A stretch of DNA of 64,000 bases, from assembly GCA_020444515.1 (NCBI GenBank), contig JAHLKX010000002.1, positions 248,001 to 312,000 on the forward strand. The letters are read 5' to 3'. The first letter of the stretch is position 1, and each line of letters opens with the position of its first letter. The stretch is from Bacteroidota bacterium. GTDB lineage: Bacteria > Bacteroidota > Bacteroidia > Bacteroidales > JAADJA01. The notes beneath the pieces were generated by a model. It saw only the letters and a program-made list of their open reading frames with translations, did no database searches and had not been told where the DNA came from. This document shows, piece by piece, positions 53,701-62,662 of the stretch. The translations under genes and the position numbers were made by a program.

Positions 53701-54396
53701 ATGGAAGTTATTGAAAATCATTCGTTTTGTCAGTTCTGTGGATTCAAATCCCGACTGTTTACCCGGCTTGATGAAGCGGAACTGGAGTTTATCAATGGAT
53801 TTAAAACAGAATATATCTTTGAAAAGGGAGAAGTTATCATACAACAAGGTACGCCCATTAAAGAGTTTTTATATTTAAAAACGGGCCTGGTCAAACTACA
53901 TTTTTTAGGTAAAAGTCAGAAAGACAGGATCATTAGCATCGCCAGACCTTTGGACTTTGTAAGTTTACTGTCAACTTTTTCCAATACGGAATATCCCTTT
54001 TCCATTACTGCTCTTGAAAAATCGATTGTTTGTTCCATTAATCTTGATGCCATCCGTCAGATCATTCAAAAAAACGGAAATTTTGCACTGGATTTACTGG
54101 AGCAGGTTAGCCGGTCCTCTCATTTGGTTTTACAGTCAACTTATGATATCGATGAAAAAAACCTGAGGGGCAGAATTGCCTACATTTTGCTATGGTTTTC
54201 CAGGAAAATATACCATCGGGATAAGTTTGATTTACCCATTTCGAGAAAAGAAATGGGAGAGTTGATCAATATGACAACCGAAAATGTGATCCGTATTTTA
54301 TCCGAATACAGAAAAGATGGAATATTAAATATCGGGGGAAAAACCATAGAAATCCTGGATCCAGATTTCCTGGAGCGAATCTGTAAATGGGGTTAA
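53701..54396 (+). CDS. Crp/Fnr family regulator inside the sulfur island (third of three)
   Basis: This 231-residue regulator starts MEVIENHSFCQFCGFKSRLF, with a CxxC pair at residues 10-13, followed by the beta-roll (FEKGEVIIQQGTPIKEFLYLKTGLVKLHFLG). The helix-turn-helix is ISRKEMGELINMTTENVIRILSEYRKDGIL. The ATG at 53701 is preferred because the frame upstream (to 53527) is antisense to sqr and shows no family sequence. It sits between the sqr operon and the Rieske/cytochrome operon, and FNR-like palindromes precede both this gene and the molybdoenzyme operon. It is therefore the best candidate regulator of the island. The end overlaps the multihaem gene end by 4 bases. Confidence 0.88.
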   Translation: MEVIENHSFCQFCGFKSRLFTRLDEAELEFINGFKTEYIFEKGEVIIQQGTPIKEFLYLKTGLVKLHFLGKSQKDRIISIARPLDFVSLLSTFSNTEYPFSITALEKSIVCSINLDAIRQIIQKNGNFALDLLEQVSRSSHLVLQSTYDIDEKNLRGRIAYILLWFSRKIYHRDKFDLPISRKEMGELINMTTENVIRILSEYRKDGILNIGGKTIEILDPDFLERICKWG

Positions 54397-57116
54397 TCCG
54401 GTAAAATACATTGTTTAGAGATATCTTTAAGATATTCCTCAAAATTCAAATTTAATGATTTTATCATTATGTCTGAGTTTTCCTCATGACAGACAAGGCA
54501 GGCACCAACCCGTAAAATCCGTTTTTGTTCCTCATGGTTAAACGCTCGAAAATTGGTTCGGGTGGAAATTCCCGGATTCTCTGATTTTAGATCAAATTTA
54601 ATCCATGCATCTTCTGGCAAACCATCATATTTGTTGGCTGCATAAGTGGGGGTAAAAGCCCAAATCCCTTTTCCATTCTCAGTTTTATATTCCAAATCGC
54701 CCCGTCCATAACCGATTGCCAATGGATCGTTGTGGCAGGATTTACAATTTCGTCCCTTGACGCTAGAGGTGTGTGGAGCTGCGGGTGCAAACAATCGGTG
54801 AAAGATCATTTTTTCATCTTTTCCGGTAAAGCCGGATTTATCGATCGTTAGTGCCATTCCAGGAATGGCAGGGCTGATCTGTTTTTGTTCTCCCTCCCAA
54901 ACGCCCAGGGTGGGTGGCTCTGCCAGGAATTTTCCCACGTATTCCACCCAGGTTCCGGTGATAGGGCGGTTCGCCAAAAGGTCGTATCCATCGGCATTTT
55001 TATCAAACTCATTGTGACAGCCGATGCACTGCGGAGCCCAGGCTGAGTGACAGGCACTGCAGGTGAGACTTTCGTGTGCCTTGTGGGTGCAAATGGCAGA
55101 AGGTGGATTCATTAAATATATCTTCCCATTATTCTTTCCAACCATAAATGCGGAGTCATTTTTAAGGTATGTATTGAGAAGGGCTAATGCGGATTCCTTT
55201 CCCCTGATCATTTGTTTGTCCCCATGGTTGAATTTTCTGAGATCAAAAATCTTTTTCGATTCGGAATCAAGTTCATCATAGCTGGCAAGTTTTAACTTTT
55301 CAGCTATGTGGCAATCCTCGCACCGGATTTTTACCGCTTGTTCTTCATGCAGATAAACGGTTCCATCGCCCATGGTCTCGTAGGAATTGTGACAATCGAT
55401 GCAATCCATTTCGGCTTTGTGGTGTACATCTTCCGAAACATACTCAAACACTCGTTTATCCTGCAAAACACGATATTCTTTTTTTCTGATAACATCTACT
55501 TCTTCCAGCAACGTTTCATGCCAGCCCTCATAATTGGTCGAGATTCGTCCGGAGCGACTGTGACATCCAAAACAATGATCATTTGAAATTTGAATATCCA
55601 GCGAAGGATGAATTTGGGGTAAAAGATCTTCTTGTTTATTGCCCTGAATATAAGCCATGTGTTGTCTCTTTCCTTCCTTTGAGTAGCTTAGGTGGCAAGC
55701 GGTACATCCTCCTCCGCGTGAAAGTTCATCATTCGGTCCCGATTCAATTTTTGGATTGCCCAGGTGGCATTTGGCGCAGAGATTTCGCAGATGTTGATCT
55801 GCGGCTGAGTGGCCAAGTTCATGAATGTGTGCAAGCTTATCCGGGGAATTAGTTTCATTGAATACCCATCGATCCACACTCACAATCCCAGAGTTGGTAG
55901 TCATCAAAGATACATTGATCCGATCAGGAATACCGGGATGACAGTTGATGGTGCCGCAGGTTTGATTGGCAAATTCAAGGTTACCCGGGATGAGCACCAT
56001 ATTTTTGTGGGCTTTATTTTTATTCAATGAAAAAGGATCACCCAGGTGGCAGGAGGTACAACCGATGGCTTCTGGGTTGTGGGAAACAGCAAATCCCGTT
56101 ACATCTTTATGACAGATCATGCAGGCTTCACGTTTGCCCAGCACAACCGGAATATCATTTGCCGTCAATGCGTTGAAGTTTGCTGTTCCAATGTGAATCT
56201 CAAATTCAAGAGGGATGTATGCTTCCTGTTGATCATTTTCCCATGGTGTTACCCATTCCCAGTTTTCCCCTCTGAAATAAAAACCGATGATGGTAAGCAG
56301 AAGATATATGATTCCAAAAAATCCAATTATCTTTCTCGAATAAAGTTGCCAGTTTGTGTTTAGATTTCGGGTAAAGAAGATTAATGAAAGTAAAGCAAGT
56401 ACCAGTAACCAGATCCATGCCGGCCGGCTCATCCAGTGTAATATTTCCTGTAAACCGATAAAATACCAGGGCCCTTTGATGACCGAGTCGATGTTGTTGT
56501 GCAAAGGTGACTGAATAAAAAAACTGATCAAGGTCAATAAGGCAAGTAAAATCAAAAATGTGGGAAATTTGGTCCAGATGGTTTTAACATGCTCGAAAAT
56601 TATATAGATCAAGAAAATGGTTGCTGTGGCAATATGATGGACATAGATCAATTGCAGGTCTTCAAAGGAGCCAAAAATTAAACCCACGAAAAATTTACCG
56701 AGGAGTGGAATATCTGAGATCAGTTTTTCAAGGATTCGACGAGCCTGCAAGCTATCTGCATCCGCTTTTAGTATAAAACCGGTAAGCATCACCATAAAGG
56801 TGAATAGGATCGCCAGGACCAAACGGAACCACACTCCCTTGCTTTGTTCTCTGGATGTCCCCAGTTTCAGATGGTCCCATAAATGTAATAAGGTGAATAT
56901 GAGAAAAAACTGGGCACTCCAGTAGTGGAGGTTCCTGAAAAAAACAGCGGCCGGATTGGTGATCAACATCAGGGCAATGCTATCATACGCATTCAATACA
57001 TCGTAAGGAACTGCCAAAACAATACCTGAAATGGCGCAGATTACAAACGCTGCCAACGCTATGTTTCCATTGTTGTCGAATTCGATAATCCGCCGTATTT
57101 TTCTAATTGTTATCAA
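54393..57116 (-). CDS. Cytochrome b fused to a 12-haem cytochrome c
   Basis: This 907-residue protein has two parts. Residues 1-290 form a cytochrome b with about eight helices. The b-haem ligands are present as two His pairs 14 residues apart: His64/His78 (RNLHYW, LLHLW) and His161/His175 (VHH, FEHVK). Residues 325-890 are a periplasmic multihaem domain with eleven CxxCH motifs (CMICH, CTSCH, CAKCH, CTACH, CFGCH, CIDCH, CEDCH, CSACH, CIGCH, CKSCH, CLVCH) and one CX4CH (CGTINCH). It lies 3 bases after the Rieske gene and appears to start with TTG (57116), since no ATG is near. Together they could oxidise quinol and pass electrons to periplasmic acceptors, an unusual form of the bc complex. 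Confidence 0.9.
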   Translation of the reverse strand: MITIRKIRRIIEFDNNGNIALAAFVICAISGIVLAVPYDVLNAYDSIALMLITNPAAVFFRNLHYWSAQFFLIFTLLHLWDHLKLGTSREQSKGVWFRLVLAILFTFMVMLTGFILKADADSLQARRILEKLISDIPLLGKFFVGLIFGSFEDLQLIYVHHIATATIFLIYIIFEHVKTIWTKFPTFLILLALLTLISFFIQSPLHNNIDSVIKGPWYFIGLQEILHWMSRPAWIWLLVLALLSLIFFTRNLNTNWQLYSRKIIGFFGIIYLLLTIIGFYFRGENWEWVTPWENDQQEAYIPLEFEIHIGTANFNALTANDIPVVLGKREACMICHKDVTGFAVSHNPEAIGCTSCHLGDPFSLNKNKAHKNMVLIPGNLEFANQTCGTINCHPGIPDRINVSLMTTNSGIVSVDRWVFNETNSPDKLAHIHELGHSAADQHLRNLCAKCHLGNPKIESGPNDELSRGGGCTACHLSYSKEGKRQHMAYIQGNKQEDLLPQIHPSLDIQISNDHCFGCHSRSGRISTNYEGWHETLLEEVDVIRKKEYRVLQDKRVFEYVSEDVHHKAEMDCIDCHNSYETMGDGTVYLHEEQAVKIRCEDCHIAEKLKLASYDELDSESKKIFDLRKFNHGDKQMIRGKESALALLNTYLKNDSAFMVGKNNGKIYLMNPPSAICTHKAHESLTCSACHSAWAPQCIGCHNEFDKNADGYDLLANRPITGTWVEYVGKFLAEPPTLGVWEGEQKQISPAIPGMALTIDKSGFTGKDEKMIFHRLFAPAAPHTSSVKGRNCKSCHNDPLAIGYGRGDLEYKTENGKGIWAFTPTYAANKYDGLPEDAWIKFDLKSENPGISTRTNFRAFNHEEQKRILRVGACLVCHEENSDIMIKSLNLNFEEYLKDISKQCILPD

Positions 57117-57119
57117 GTT

Positions 57120-57503
57120 TTAAACCTCAGTGATGAGTTCTTTTTTTTCAGGATCGAATTTATAAGTGAGTTCGGTCAATGCTGTTGTTGCAGGCCCTGA
57201 TATTACTTCTCCGTTTTCCCCAAAAGATGATCCGTGACAGGGACAAACCAGTTGCCCGTTTTCTATTTTATTGATCCTGCAACCCAGGTGCGTACATTTT
57301 GAACTGAACAGTTTCAGCTTTTGATCTTTTTGTATCATGATCACATCATCATAAAAATAGATTCCATCAGCATTGGGTGTTTTTAAACGAATAATTCTTG
57401 CGGATGAAACCTGACGGTGTTTCCTGACCATGAGTCCAGCAAAAAGCAGGTATGGCAGTGCAATCAGCCAGCCAAATGTTTTTAGAAATTCTTTGCGCTT
57501 CAT
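57120..57503 (-). CDS. Rieske [2Fe-2S] protein
   Basis: This 127-residue protein has an N-terminal membrane anchor (FGWLIALPYLLFAGLMV) and a Rieske domain: SSKCTHLGCRINKIENG holds the first Cys and His ligands and LVCPCHGSSFGENGEVISGPA holds the second pair, near residues 70-105. It should take one electron from quinol at the Qo site of the cytochrome b encoded next. It is shorter than QcrA proteins but complete in the cluster-binding part. A TACTTTTG box on the minus strand lies 33 bases before the ATG. Confidence 0.93.
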   Translation of the reverse strand: MKRKEFLKTFGWLIALPYLLFAGLMVRKHRQVSSARIIRLKTPNADGIYFYDDVIMIQKDQKLKLFSSKCTHLGCRINKIENGQLVCPCHGSSFGENGEVISGPATTALTELTYKFDPEKKELITEV

Positions 57504-57535
57504 AGAATGCCGGTCATCTTATGGAATTCATTTGC

Positions 57536-57543
57536 CAAAAGTA
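57536..57543 (-). promoter_or_regulatory. -7 element of the Rieske-cytochrome operon
   Basis: Minus-strand TACTTTTG, 33 bases before the Rieske ATG. It is identical to the plus-strand box of the divergent molybdoenzyme operon (57735-57742). Confidence 0.45.
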
Positions 57544-57657
57544 AATATTTAATGAAAAGAAGTTATTGGGATGATTGTGATATGAATTCAATCTGATAAT
57601 GGTTTCCAAAATGGTATTATTGCAAATGGCCACTTTAAAACCCTGATGGTATTCATC

Positions 57658-57689
57658 CACTAAAAACTGATTTAAATCAGTTTTTAGTG
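57658..57689. promoter_or_regulatory. Perfect 32-bp palindrome with FNR-like core
   Basis: Bases 57658-57673 are the exact reverse complement of 57674-57689. The core CTGAT-TTAA-ATCAG (57667-57680) has the FNR-site form TTGAT-N4-ATCAA with one change in each half. Its centre lies about 75 bases before the predicted start of the rightward operon and about 143 before that of the leftward one. It has no loop and no T-tract and follows no gene, so an operator is more likely than a terminator. Confidence 0.68.
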
Positions 57690-57734
57690 TGACTAATTAC
57701 CATTGTTAATTAAAAAACAATAGCAATAGAGTTT

Positions 57735-57742
57735 TACTTTTG
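57735..57742 (+). promoter_or_regulatory. -7 element of the molybdoenzyme operon
   Basis: TACTTTTG (TAnnTTTG), 28 bases before the ATG at 57771. The leader would be about 23 nt. Confidence 0.48.
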
Positions 57743-57770
57743 CCTTTCTTATATATTAAGATATCTAGAT

Positions 57771-60014
57771 ATGACTAAAAGACGGGATTTCATAAAAATA
57801 TCAGCGCTTGGACTGGGTGGGGCTGCAATTGCTACCTCGGGACTTAATTTTGCAGGTTCCAAATTAATGGCCACACCGCAAGGGGGAGAAAAAGTGAAAG
57901 GAACCAACCTCAGGCGTTTCCCCACCTATTGTGAAGTATGTTTTTGGAAATGTGCCGGTTGGACTTATGTAGATGATAAAGATGAAATTGTAAAGGTTAT
58001 TGGAAATGATGAGGATCCGCATTGCAACGGAAGACTTTGCCCTCGTGGTACCGGTGGACCGGGAATGTACAATGATAAAGATAGGCTCAAAACCCCATTG
58101 ATCCGGGTTGAAAAAAATGGGGAACAAACTTTTCGGGAAGCAACATGGGATGAGGCTCTTGATTATACTGCAAAACGCTTAAAGGAAGTTGCAGACAAGC
58201 ATGGACCTGAATGCGTGGCATTGTTTAACCATGGATCCGGTGGTAAATATTTCGGAGATCTCCTGAAAGCATTCGGTTCAGATAATATTGCTGCGCCATC
58301 GTTTGCTCAGTGTCGTGGTCCCCGTGAGACGGCATGGATTGCAACTTATGGTGAAGCAGTTGGCTCACCTGAACCCACCGATATCCGGGATACGAAATGC
58401 CTGGTATTGATTGGAAGTCATATTGGTGAGAACATGCACAATGGACAGGTGCAGGAAATGTCAGATGCCATTGATAAAGGAGCAACGATCATCACAGTTG
58501 ATCCCCGTTTTTCAACAGCCGCCAGCAAATCGAAATTTTGGCTGCCGATCAAACCAGCCACAGATATTGCATTGTTATTAGCATGGATCCATGTATTGAT
58601 TGAAGAGGAAATTTATAATAAAGAATTTGTTGAACAGTATACATATGGATTCGATCTGCTGAAAAAGCATGTTAAGAATATGACCCCCGAATGGGCCTAT
58701 GGTGAAACAACAATTAAACCCGATATTATCCGTAAAACAGCCCGTGAAATGGCACAGGCAGCACCTGCTGTTATTGTCCATCCGGGTAGACATGTTACCT
58801 GGTATGGTGACGACACCCAAAGAATAAGGGCCGTTGCCATTCTGAATGCACTGTTGGGATCCTGGGGCAGCCGCGGTGGTTTTTATATGAAGGAGAGTGC
58901 ACATCTGCCCAAACCGAAATTGCCACCCTTCCCGAAACCAAAAAGAAATTGGCGGGATGCTTATCCGGGACAATATAACCTGGCTAGCCTGGCTTTATCA
59001 TCAGGGATTTGTGATGCTACCATTCCAAGCTCTAACCGTGATTGCTCCTTCAAAGCCTGGATTGTTTATGGTACGAATCTTCCCTTAACCCTGCCAAATA
59101 TCAACAATACATTAAATGCAATATCTCATCTCGAATTTATGGTGGCCATTGATACCATGCCCATGGAGGTTACTGGTTATGCAGATGTAGTGTTGCCTGA
59201 ATGTACTTACCTGGAGCGATACGACCTGATAAGAACTTCGCCGCACCGTGAACCTTACGTCGCATTGCGTATGCCGGCCGTTGAACCGAAATATGACTCC
59301 AAACCCGGCTGGTGGATTGCCAAAAAGCTAGCCGATAAAATGGGACTGGGCGATTATTTCCCCTATGATGATATCACAGAATTGCTTGACTGGCAGCTGA
59401 AACACATTGGATCATCGCTTGAGGAAATGAAAAAGATTGGTGTGAGAAAACTGGAAAGAGAAAGTGGTCCACTCTATTTCACAAAAGGAGAAGAAATTGA
59501 ATTTAATACGCCCTCCGGTAAAATTGAGCTGTTTTCCAATGAACTGGCTGCAGAAAATTTTGACGGTATTCCGGTTTATACAAAGCATCCACAACCACCA
59601 CAGGGTTTTTACCGGTTGATCTATGGTCGTGCTCCTATGCATACTTTCAGCCGGACAGCCAACAATGCAAATCTCACTGATTTAATGGATGAAAATAGTG
59701 TTTGGGTTAACCCAAAGGTAGCAAGGTTGTGGGATCTAAAAACCGGTCAAAAAGTATGGTTGAAAAATCAGGATGATGTAGTCACAACCTATCCGCTGAA
59801 AGTAAGGATAACAGAGCGCATTCGCTGGGATTCAGTTTATATGGTTCATGGATTTGGACACTCGAAAAAAGAATTAAGCAGGGCTTTCGGAAAAGGAGCA
59901 AATGATACAGAAATGATCACAAAAGTAATGATGGACCCCATTATGGGTGGGACCGGAATGAGGGGTAATTTTATCACATTTTTAACTGAAAAACCTGAGG
60001 AGGTTGAGTCATGA
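57771..60014 (+). CDS. Molybdopterin oxidoreductase catalytic subunit, Psr/Phs-like
   Basis: This 747-residue enzyme of the DMSO-reductase family carries a twin-arginine signal at the N-terminus (TKRRDFIKISALGLGGAA), so it is exported folded. The [4Fe-4S] site is CEVCFWKCAGW near 52-62 with the last Cys in CNGRLCPRG near 90. The probable molybdenum ligand is Cys in SFAQCRGPRETAW near 180. LIGSHIGENMHNGQ, TVDPRFSTAASKS and the C-terminal dinucleotide-binding domain (YGRAPMHTFSRTANN, SVWVNPKVARLWDLKTGQKV) complete it. Length fits polysulfide and thiosulfate reductases. The actual sulfur substrate and direction cannot be read from the sequence. The stop overlaps the next start (ATGA). Confidence 0.9.
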   Translation: MTKRRDFIKISALGLGGAAIATSGLNFAGSKLMATPQGGEKVKGTNLRRFPTYCEVCFWKCAGWTYVDDKDEIVKVIGNDEDPHCNGRLCPRGTGGPGMYNDKDRLKTPLIRVEKNGEQTFREATWDEALDYTAKRLKEVADKHGPECVALFNHGSGGKYFGDLLKAFGSDNIAAPSFAQCRGPRETAWIATYGEAVGSPEPTDIRDTKCLVLIGSHIGENMHNGQVQEMSDAIDKGATIITVDPRFSTAASKSKFWLPIKPATDIALLLAWIHVLIEEEIYNKEFVEQYTYGFDLLKKHVKNMTPEWAYGETTIKPDIIRKTAREMAQAAPAVIVHPGRHVTWYGDDTQRIRAVAILNALLGSWGSRGGFYMKESAHLPKPKLPPFPKPKRNWRDAYPGQYNLASLALSSGICDATIPSSNRDCSFKAWIVYGTNLPLTLPNINNTLNAISHLEFMVAIDTMPMEVTGYADVVLPECTYLERYDLIRTSPHREPYVALRMPAVEPKYDSKPGWWIAKKLADKMGLGDYFPYDDITELLDWQLKHIGSSLEEMKKIGVRKLERESGPLYFTKGEEIEFNTPSGKIELFSNELAAENFDGIPVYTKHPQPPQGFYRLIYGRAPMHTFSRTANNANLTDLMDENSVWVNPKVARLWDLKTGQKVWLKNQDDVVTTYPLKVRITERIRWDSVYMVHGFGHSKKELSRAFGKGANDTEMITKVMMDPIMGGTGMRGNFITFLTEKPEEVES

Positions 60015-60544
60015 GATATGCGATGGCAGTAGATACAAGAAAATGCGTAGGCTGCAGCGACTGTGTTGTTGCCTGCCAGACAGAAAATAATGTTCCCATC
60101 GGTTTCTGTCGTGACTGGATCACCGAAACGGTGGATGGTACCTATCCCAATGTAGAAATTGAATTGCGATCGGAAAGGTGCAATCATTGTGACAATTCAC
60201 CCTGCGTACGCTGTTGTCCTACTGGAGCAAGCCATATTGTGGAAGGCGGGGTTGTTCTGGTAACGCATGATGAATGCATCGGTTGCGGAGCCTGTATACA
60301 GTCCTGCCCTTATGATGCCAGGTATTCGCATCCGGATGGATATGTAGATAAATGCACATTTTGTATGCATCGGGTGGAAAAAGGTCAAAAACCTGCTTGT
60401 GTAGATGTATGCCCTACCAAATGCCTGTATTTTGGAGATCTGGATGATCCGAACAGTGATGTTTCCAATGCATTGCGTAACAGGAAATACAAGGTATTGG
60501 CACCCGAAGCAGGAACAAAGCCCCAGATTTATTTTCTTACTTAA
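60011..60544 (+). CDS. 4Fe-4S ferredoxin subunit (PsrB/NrfC-like)
   Basis: This 177-residue electron-transfer subunit has sixteen cysteines in four clusters: CVGCSDCVVACQTENNVP, CNHCDNSPCVRCCPTGA, CIGCGACIQSCPYDAR and CTFCMHRVEKGQKPACVDVCP. This is the four-[4Fe-4S] pattern of DmsB/PsrB/NrfC. It links the molybdoenzyme to the NrfD membrane subunit. There is no signal peptide, so it would be exported with its partner through Tat. The start overlaps the stop of the catalytic subunit gene and the next gene begins 11 bases later. Confidence 0.95.
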   Translation: MRYAMAVDTRKCVGCSDCVVACQTENNVPIGFCRDWITETVDGTYPNVEIELRSERCNHCDNSPCVRCCPTGASHIVEGGVVLVTHDECIGCGACIQSCPYDARYSHPDGYVDKCTFCMHRVEKGQKPACVDVCPTKCLYFGDLDDPNSDVSNALRNRKYKVLAPEAGTKPQIYFLT

Positions 60545-60554
60545 AGCTTGAAAA

Positions 60555-61496
60555 ATGAACGAAGAATTATTTGTTAGCGGACGGAATATACCCAACATAG
60601 ACCCATATCTGAATATCTGGCACTGGCAAATCCCGATTTATCTTTTTCTGGGTGGACTTGCTGCTGGTATTTTGTTTTTTGCAGGTTTATTCACGATTCT
60701 TGGAAAAGAAAAGGAGATGCAAACCACTGTAAAATGGGCCACTTTTATTGTACCCGGAGCCCTGGTCCTGGGTTTGATCGCCCTGTTCCTCGACCTGAAG
60801 CATCAATTGTATTTCTGGAGGTTATACACAACAATCCGTTTTGAATCCCCCATGTCATGGGGTGCCTGGACGCTGATGTTTATTACGCCACTTTCGCTGG
60901 TATGGGTTGCTGCTTATATGAAAGATGTAATTCCAGGTTGGCGCTGGAAAATGAAAATCCTCGATGATTTCGATGCATGGATCAACGAAAACAGGAAACC
61001 GGTTGCATGGGTGATGATCATCTTTGCAGTAATTCTTGGGATATATACCGGAATCCTTTTATCAGCATTCAATGCCCGTCCGCTTTGGAATAACTCGATT
61101 TTGGGACCTTTGTTCCTGGTATCGGGAATGTCAACGGGTGCTGCCACCATTATGTGGATGTCGAAAAGCCATTATGAAAGAATGGTGATGGGTCGCATTG
61201 ATCTTCTGCTCATTGCCATAGAACTGTTTTTAATCACCCATATGATTATGGGATTTCTGGCAGGACCGAGTGTTCAGCTGGAGGCAGCCAATTTATTTTT
61301 GGGTGGTCAATTTACCGTTAGCTTCTGGGTATTTGTCATTGTTCTCGGACTGGTATTCCCGGCATTATTAGAAGTACTTGAACTTGTCGGTTATAAAGTT
61401 CCGGTTGCAGTTCCGGCTTTTCTGATATTGCTGGGTGGATTGGTGTTTAGGTTTATTATGGTTGAAGCCGGACAAATCACCAGGTATCTTTATTAA
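60555..61496 (+). CDS. NrfD/PsrC membrane subunit
   Basis: This 313-residue membrane protein with eight or nine helices belongs to the NrfD/PsrC family: HWQIPIYLFLGGLAAGILFFAGL near residue 17, FESPMSWGAWTLMFITPLSLVW near 96, and VSGMSTGAATIMWM near 190. It anchors the complex and exchanges electrons with the quinone pool. No haem-binding histidine pair is expected in this family. It lies third in the molybdoenzyme operon, 2 bases before the first YeeE/YedE gene, so the transport and rhodanese genes probably share the transcript. Confidence 0.93.
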   Translation: MNEELFVSGRNIPNIDPYLNIWHWQIPIYLFLGGLAAGILFFAGLFTILGKEKEMQTTVKWATFIVPGALVLGLIALFLDLKHQLYFWRLYTTIRFESPMSWGAWTLMFITPLSLVWVAAYMKDVIPGWRWKMKILDDFDAWINENRKPVAWVMIIFAVILGIYTGILLSAFNARPLWNNSILGPLFLVSGMSTGAATIMWMSKSHYERMVMGRIDLLLIAIELFLITHMIMGFLAGPSVQLEAANLFLGGQFTVSFWVFVIVLGLVFPALLEVLELVGYKVPVAVPAFLILLGGLVFRFIMVEAGQITRYLY

Positions 61497-61498
61497 TA

Positions 61499-62044
61499 AT
61501 GAAAAATGATGACAAGATGAAAAATAACAACGAAAAGGGCACAACCTATTTTAATCCTTATTTTGGGGGTGTCATGCTAGGTTTGATCCTACTGGCCACC
61601 TTTTATATTACCGGTCGTGGGCTGGGTGCCAGTGGTGCGGCAAAAAGTACGGTCGTAGCGGCTGTCGACAGGGTAGCACCCAAACATGCCGAAGAATCTG
61701 CCTATTACAGCAAGTTTATCAGCGATGATCTTCACCCAATGAATACCTGGTTGGTGTTTGAGGTAATTGGAGTGTTGGCGGGAGCTTTTCTTTCAGGTGC
61801 TCTGGCCGGAAGATTAAAGTTCAAGACCGAACACAATCCAAAAATCACAACGAGAAGGAGATTGATATTTGCTGCCATTGGAGGTGTCTTTTTTGGAGTT
61901 GGATCTCAAATTGCCCGTGGATGCACCAGTGGTGCAGCACTGAGTGGTGCAGCTGTGCTTTCTCTTGGCGGTTTTATTACCATGATGGCGATCTTTGGAT
62001 CGGCCTATGCTTTTGCTTATATTTTCAGGAAACTTTGGATTTAG
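61499..62044 (+). CDS. YeeE/YedE sulfur transporter, first half-size protein
   Basis: This 181-residue membrane protein of the YeeE/YedE (DUF395) family includes thiosulfate importers such as TsuA. It has a long N-terminal loop (residues 45-75) between the first and second helices and the family motif ARGCTSGAALSGAAVLS near 140, whose cysteine is expected to contact the sulfur compound. It is half the size of full-length YeeE, and a second half follows 16 bases downstream, so the two probably form a heterodimer like PmpA/PmpB. The substrate is not proven. Confidence 0.9.
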   Translation: MKNDDKMKNNNEKGTTYFNPYFGGVMLGLILLATFYITGRGLGASGAAKSTVVAAVDRVAPKHAEESAYYSKFISDDLHPMNTWLVFEVIGVLAGAFLSGALAGRLKFKTEHNPKITTRRRLIFAAIGGVFFGVGSQIARGCTSGAALSGAAVLSLGGFITMMAIFGSAYAFAYIFRKLWI

Positions 62045-62060
62045 ATAAAAAATTGAAATT

Positions 62061-62651
62061 ATGGGACCATTAATTCCACTCGATATCATTCCCGAACAAT
62101 GGAACAACGTAATTGCTGTCATCATTGGAATGGCTTTCGGATTTATCATGGAGGGTTCAGGGTTTTCCTCTTCCAGAAAAATTGTCGGACTTTTCTATGG
62201 TTATGATTTTACGGTTCTCCGGGTATTTTTTACGGCTACCGTTACAACAGCCATTGGCCTGTACTATTTCAGTTATCTTGGCTGGATCGACATGTCATTG
62301 GTTTATATTCATCCAACTTATTTAACTGCAGCCATCGTGGGCGGTCTCATTATGGGTGTTGGATTTGTAGCTGGGGGGTATTGTCCCGGAACGAGTCTTA
62401 TCGGTGCAGCCATTGGCCGCATTGATGGAATGGTATTTACCCTAGGATTAATGATTGGGATTTTCTTTTTCAGTGAGGGCTTTTCGATTTTTGAAGGTTT
62501 GTATAATGGAGGTTTTATGGGATACATAACCATCACGGAATATTTCAATATATCATCCCAATTATTCATATTTCTTTTTACGGTTGTTGCCGTTGCAGCC
62601 TTTTATTTTACTACGTTGATCCGCAGAAGAGTAAAGCAGGTTAATTATTAA
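62061..62651 (+). CDS. YeeE/YedE sulfur transporter, second half-size protein
   Basis: This 196-residue partner of the preceding protein has five or six helices. It has the conserved GFIMEGSGFSSSRKIVGLFYGYDFTVLRVFF near the N-terminus and VAGGYCPGTSLIGAAIGRIDGMVFTLGLMIGIF near 110-140, where the motif cysteine lies. The last residues are basic. With the first half it makes a complete YeeE-type transporter, placed directly before two rhodanese-like genes. In other bacteria YeeE acts with a sulfur-carrier or rhodanese protein. Confidence 0.9.
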   Translation: MGPLIPLDIIPEQWNNVIAVIIGMAFGFIMEGSGFSSSRKIVGLFYGYDFTVLRVFFTATVTTAIGLYYFSYLGWIDMSLVYIHPTYLTAAIVGGLIMGVGFVAGGYCPGTSLIGAAIGRIDGMVFTLGLMIGIFFFSEGFSIFEGLYNGGFMGYITITEYFNISSQLFIFLFTVVAVAAFYFTTLIRRRVKQVNY

Positions 62652-62662
62652 TTATTGTTATC

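Noticed and set aside
54393..57116. Possibility that the cytochrome b and multihaem parts are two genes joined by a sequencing error
   Set aside because: The reading frame is open and unbroken through the junction near residues 290-330, and the linker has normal composition, so a fusion is the simplest reading.
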